A stretch of 64,000 nt of DNA from Bacillota bacterium (lineage in GTDB: Bacteria; Bacillota; Sulfobacillia; JAMCWA01): positions 1-64,000 of the forward strand of contig JAMCWA010000060.1 of NCBI GenBank assembly GCA_023475165.1. The letters run 5' to 3'. Within the stretch, counting starts at the first letter, position 1. Each line of letters starts with the position of its first letter. Below, in pieces: positions 62,222 to 64,000 of this stretch. Under the pieces are notes generated by a model. The model ran no database searches. It worked only from the letters and a program-made list of their open reading frames with translations, and was not told the origin of the DNA. The position numbers and the translations under genes were made by a program.

Positions 62222-64000
62222 TCAATGCTCAGGTTGTCCAGCCGGGGGTGCTTCCTTTCCCAGGTGGAAATACGCATCAAAAATGGCCTTGGCCACCGGG
62301 GTAGCCGCCGAAGAGCCGTGGCCGCCCTGTTCTATGATTACGGCCACAGCGATCTCCGGTTTGTCGAAAGGGGCATAGCCGACATACCAGGCCTGATCGT
62401 CCCGCGGCGGATCTTCCGCCGTCCCGGTCTTGCTGGCCACCGAGATGGGGTAATTCCAGAAACTCCCGGCCGCTGTTCCGCCCGGAAGGCTGGCTTGGCG
62501 CATTCCTTGCCGAACAGCGGCGAGGGTCTTGTCCGAAAGGTTAACCTGCCCCAACACCTCAGGTGTGAACTGTTTTACAGCTTCCCCTTCATTGTCCACG
62601 ATCCTCTTGACCAGTTGCGGCCGGTAGCGAGTACCCCCGTTGGCAATCATGCTGACATAAACCGCCATTTGCAGCGGGGTATAGTTATGATAGCCCTGGC
62701 CGATGCCGGCATCTAAGTCTTCCGCCAAGAGCCACTGCGGCTCTCTGATCCAGGGTGGATTCTTGGTTTGATAGGCCGTCTTCTTCCAGAGAGTGGAGGG
62801 CAAAAGCCCGGCGGCCTCTCCCGGCAGATCGATCCCGGTCTTCTGTCCGAGGCCGAATTCATGAGCATACCTGGCGATGGTGTCAATACCAAGACGCCGT
62901 CCCATCTCATAAAAATAGATGTCACAGGATTCTTTGATGGCCTTGACCACGTTGACTAGCCCGTGCCCGCCGGGCTTCCAGTCTTTTTTTGGTATGATCC
63001 AGTAGACACCATGGTCCACAATTTGCTCCTCAGGGGTGGTCTTACCCTCCTCCAGGGCGGCGATGGCCGTTAGCATCTTGAAGGTTGAGCCAGGCGGGTA
63101 GGTTCCTGCGATGGCCCGGTTATTGAAAACATGGCCAGGGTCCCGGCTCAATTCGTTCCAGCGTTTCGTGGAAATCCCCGCAGCAAATTCATTGGGATCA
63201 AAGGTCGGCCGGTTGGCCAGGGCCAGGACCTCCCCTGTCCGGACATCGATAACCACCGCCGCCCCAGCCTTGGCGTTGGGACGAGGATCATAAGGGTTAT
63301 GTTGCAGCTCGTCCAGGGCCTTTTCCAGGGCCTTCTCCGCCGTCGCCTGCAGTTTGGCGTCGATGGTCAGCACCAGGTTCTTCCCGGGGATGGGATCGAT
63401 AGTACCCATGACCCGTACGGGTCGGCCGCGGTGGTTAACCTCCACCTGTTTGCCGCCGTTTTGGCCCCGCAGATACTCATCATAAGCCGCTTCCAGCCCA
63501 CTCTGACCAATGATCTCTCCGGGGGTGTAGCCCTTTTCCTTCAAACGTGCGTATTGTTCCTCGTTAATCTCCCCGACGTATCCTAAGGCATGGGCTGCCA
63601 GATTACCCTCCACATACTCCCGGATCGGCTCAACCTGGATAATGACGCCCGGGAGATCGGGGTTATTCTCCTCAATCAGGGTCAGCTGCTCGGGAGAGAT
63701 GTCCCTAAGAAGCCGTACCGGCTCATAAGAGCGGCCTATCTGGCTCTGAATCTTCCTGTTCAACTCCTCACGGTCGACCCCAAGAAGAGAGCTGAGTCGG
63801 TCCAGGGTATGTCTCAGATCCTGCTCCTTGAGCTTCATCAACCACAGGGAAAGGGTATAGGCCGGTCGATTGGTAGCCAAAAGCCTCCCCGAACGATCGT
63901 AGATGAGACCCCGCGGCGCGGTTATTTTGATGGTTCTGATGCGATGCCCGTCGGCCAGACTGGCAAAGACCGCTCCCTGCCGGATCTGCAGATTGCCCAG
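62222..64000 (-). CDS. mrdA: Penicillin-binding protein 2 (PBP2), 5' end outside the window
   Basis: The frame is open to the window edge (LGNLQIRQGAVFASLADGHR at the far end), so the N-terminal membrane anchor is missing. The pedestal part shows ITAPRGLIYDRSGRLLATN. The transpeptidase domain has the SxxK serine in PPGSTFKM, SCD in KESCDIYFYEMG and SKTGTAE. The enzyme crosslinks peptidoglycan with RodA during elongation. The gene order PBP2-minC-minD-minE-rodA is that of the mreBCD-type cluster, so mreBCD probably lies beyond the window. Confidence 0.94.
   Translation of the reverse strand: MGNLQIRQGAVFASLADGHRIRTIKITAPRGLIYDRSGRLLATNRPAYTLSLWLMKLKEQDLRHTLDRLSSLLGVDREELNRKIQSQIGRSYEPVRLLRDISPEQLTLIEENNPDLPGVIIQVEPIREYVEGNLAAHALGYVGEINEEQYARLKEKGYTPGEIIGQSGLEAAYDEYLRGQNGGKQVEVNHRGRPVRVMGTIDPIPGKNLVLTIDAKLQATAEKALEKALDELQHNPYDPRPNAKAGAAVVIDVRTGEVLALANRPTFDPNEFAAGISTKRWNELSRDPGHVFNNRAIAGTYPPGSTFKMLTAIAALEEGKTTPEEQIVDHGVYWIIPKKDWKPGGHGLVNVVKAIKESCDIYFYEMGRRLGIDTIARYAHEFGLGQKTGIDLPGEAAGLLPSTLWKKTAYQTKNPPWIREPQWLLAEDLDAGIGQGYHNYTPLQMAVYVSMIANGGTRYRPQLVKRIVDNEGEAVKQFTPEVLGQVNLSDKTLAAVRQGMRQASLPGGTAAGSFWNYPISVASKTGTAEDPPRDDQAWYVGYAPFDKPEIAVAVIIEQGGHGSSAATPVAKAIFDAYFHLGKEAPPAGQPEH

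Overview
The window looks like chromosomal DNA of an anaerobic, spore-forming, GC-rich (estimated by eye, mid to upper 50s %) member of the Clostridia (Bacillota), of the Moorella/Desulfotomaculum/Peptococcaceae kind. The evidence is: sporulation genes yqfC/yqfD and an alpha/beta-SASP-like protein; the Bacillota cluster yqfC-yqfD-phoH-pgpH-ybeY-dgkA-era-recO and dnaG-rpoD; a CggR-led glycolytic operon; PPDK with its PDRP regulator; MinCDE next to RodA/PBP2; and many TTG/GTG starts behind strong Shine-Dalgarno sites. Genus cannot be fixed from this sequence alone. I see no prophage, transposase gene, CRISPR array or rRNA.

Layout. 1-4.4 kb: a partial unknown reading frame, a ComA-family gene, an HD-domain gene, secG and an MFS/spermidine-synthase-like fusion. 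4.5-11.9 kb (minus strand): cggR-gap-pgk-tpiA-gpmI-eno behind a recognisable CggR promoter/operator. 12-20.2 kb (minus): phoP-phoR, a PhoP-box promoter, pstS-pstC-pstA-pstB-phoU, then rpoN. 20.2-33.4 kb: mixed genes (P-loop/Asp23 protein, beta-CASP nuclease, YchF, SASP-like, ferredoxin, serine hydrolase, TPR protein, aldo/keto reductase, DUF1003, GH1 glycosidase, 8-oxoguanine-deaminase-like amidohydrolase, SDR). 33.6-35.1 kb: four tRNA genes with promoters and terminators plus a tRNA-Val 3' fragment. 35.2-43.4 kb (minus): dgt, dnaG, rpoD, ppdK and its regulator. 43.5-54 kb (minus): the yqfC...recO house-keeping and sporulation cluster ending in a DUF4342 gene and a strong terminator. 54-58.3 kb (plus): a GT4 glycosyltransferase and a nucleotidyltransferase/phosphomannomutase-like fusion. 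58.6-64 kb (minus): rodA, minE-minD-minC and the PBP2 gene, cut by the window edge.

The most unusual content is not in the genes. About eighteen intergenic loci carry pieces of one modular repeat system. Its ends are near-identical inverted repeats (core CTAGGAGACCGCTG). Between or beside these ends sit different interiors: a CTCCG...CGGAG block, tandem ~60-bp hairpin units whose stems vary with compensatory changes, or a separate ~300-bp element. The repeat ends often hold the TAG stop codon of the neighbouring gene, and in one case supply a ribosome binding site. Full elements resemble a non-autonomous mobile element family; the compensatory changes suggest that some interiors act as folded RNA.

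Other regulatory sites readable from the sequence are the CggR promoter/operator, the PhoP box, a perfectly spaced ferredoxin promoter with a palindrome abutting its -35, tRNA promoters, and a ~185-nt untranslated leader in front of a CAT-anticodon tRNA.
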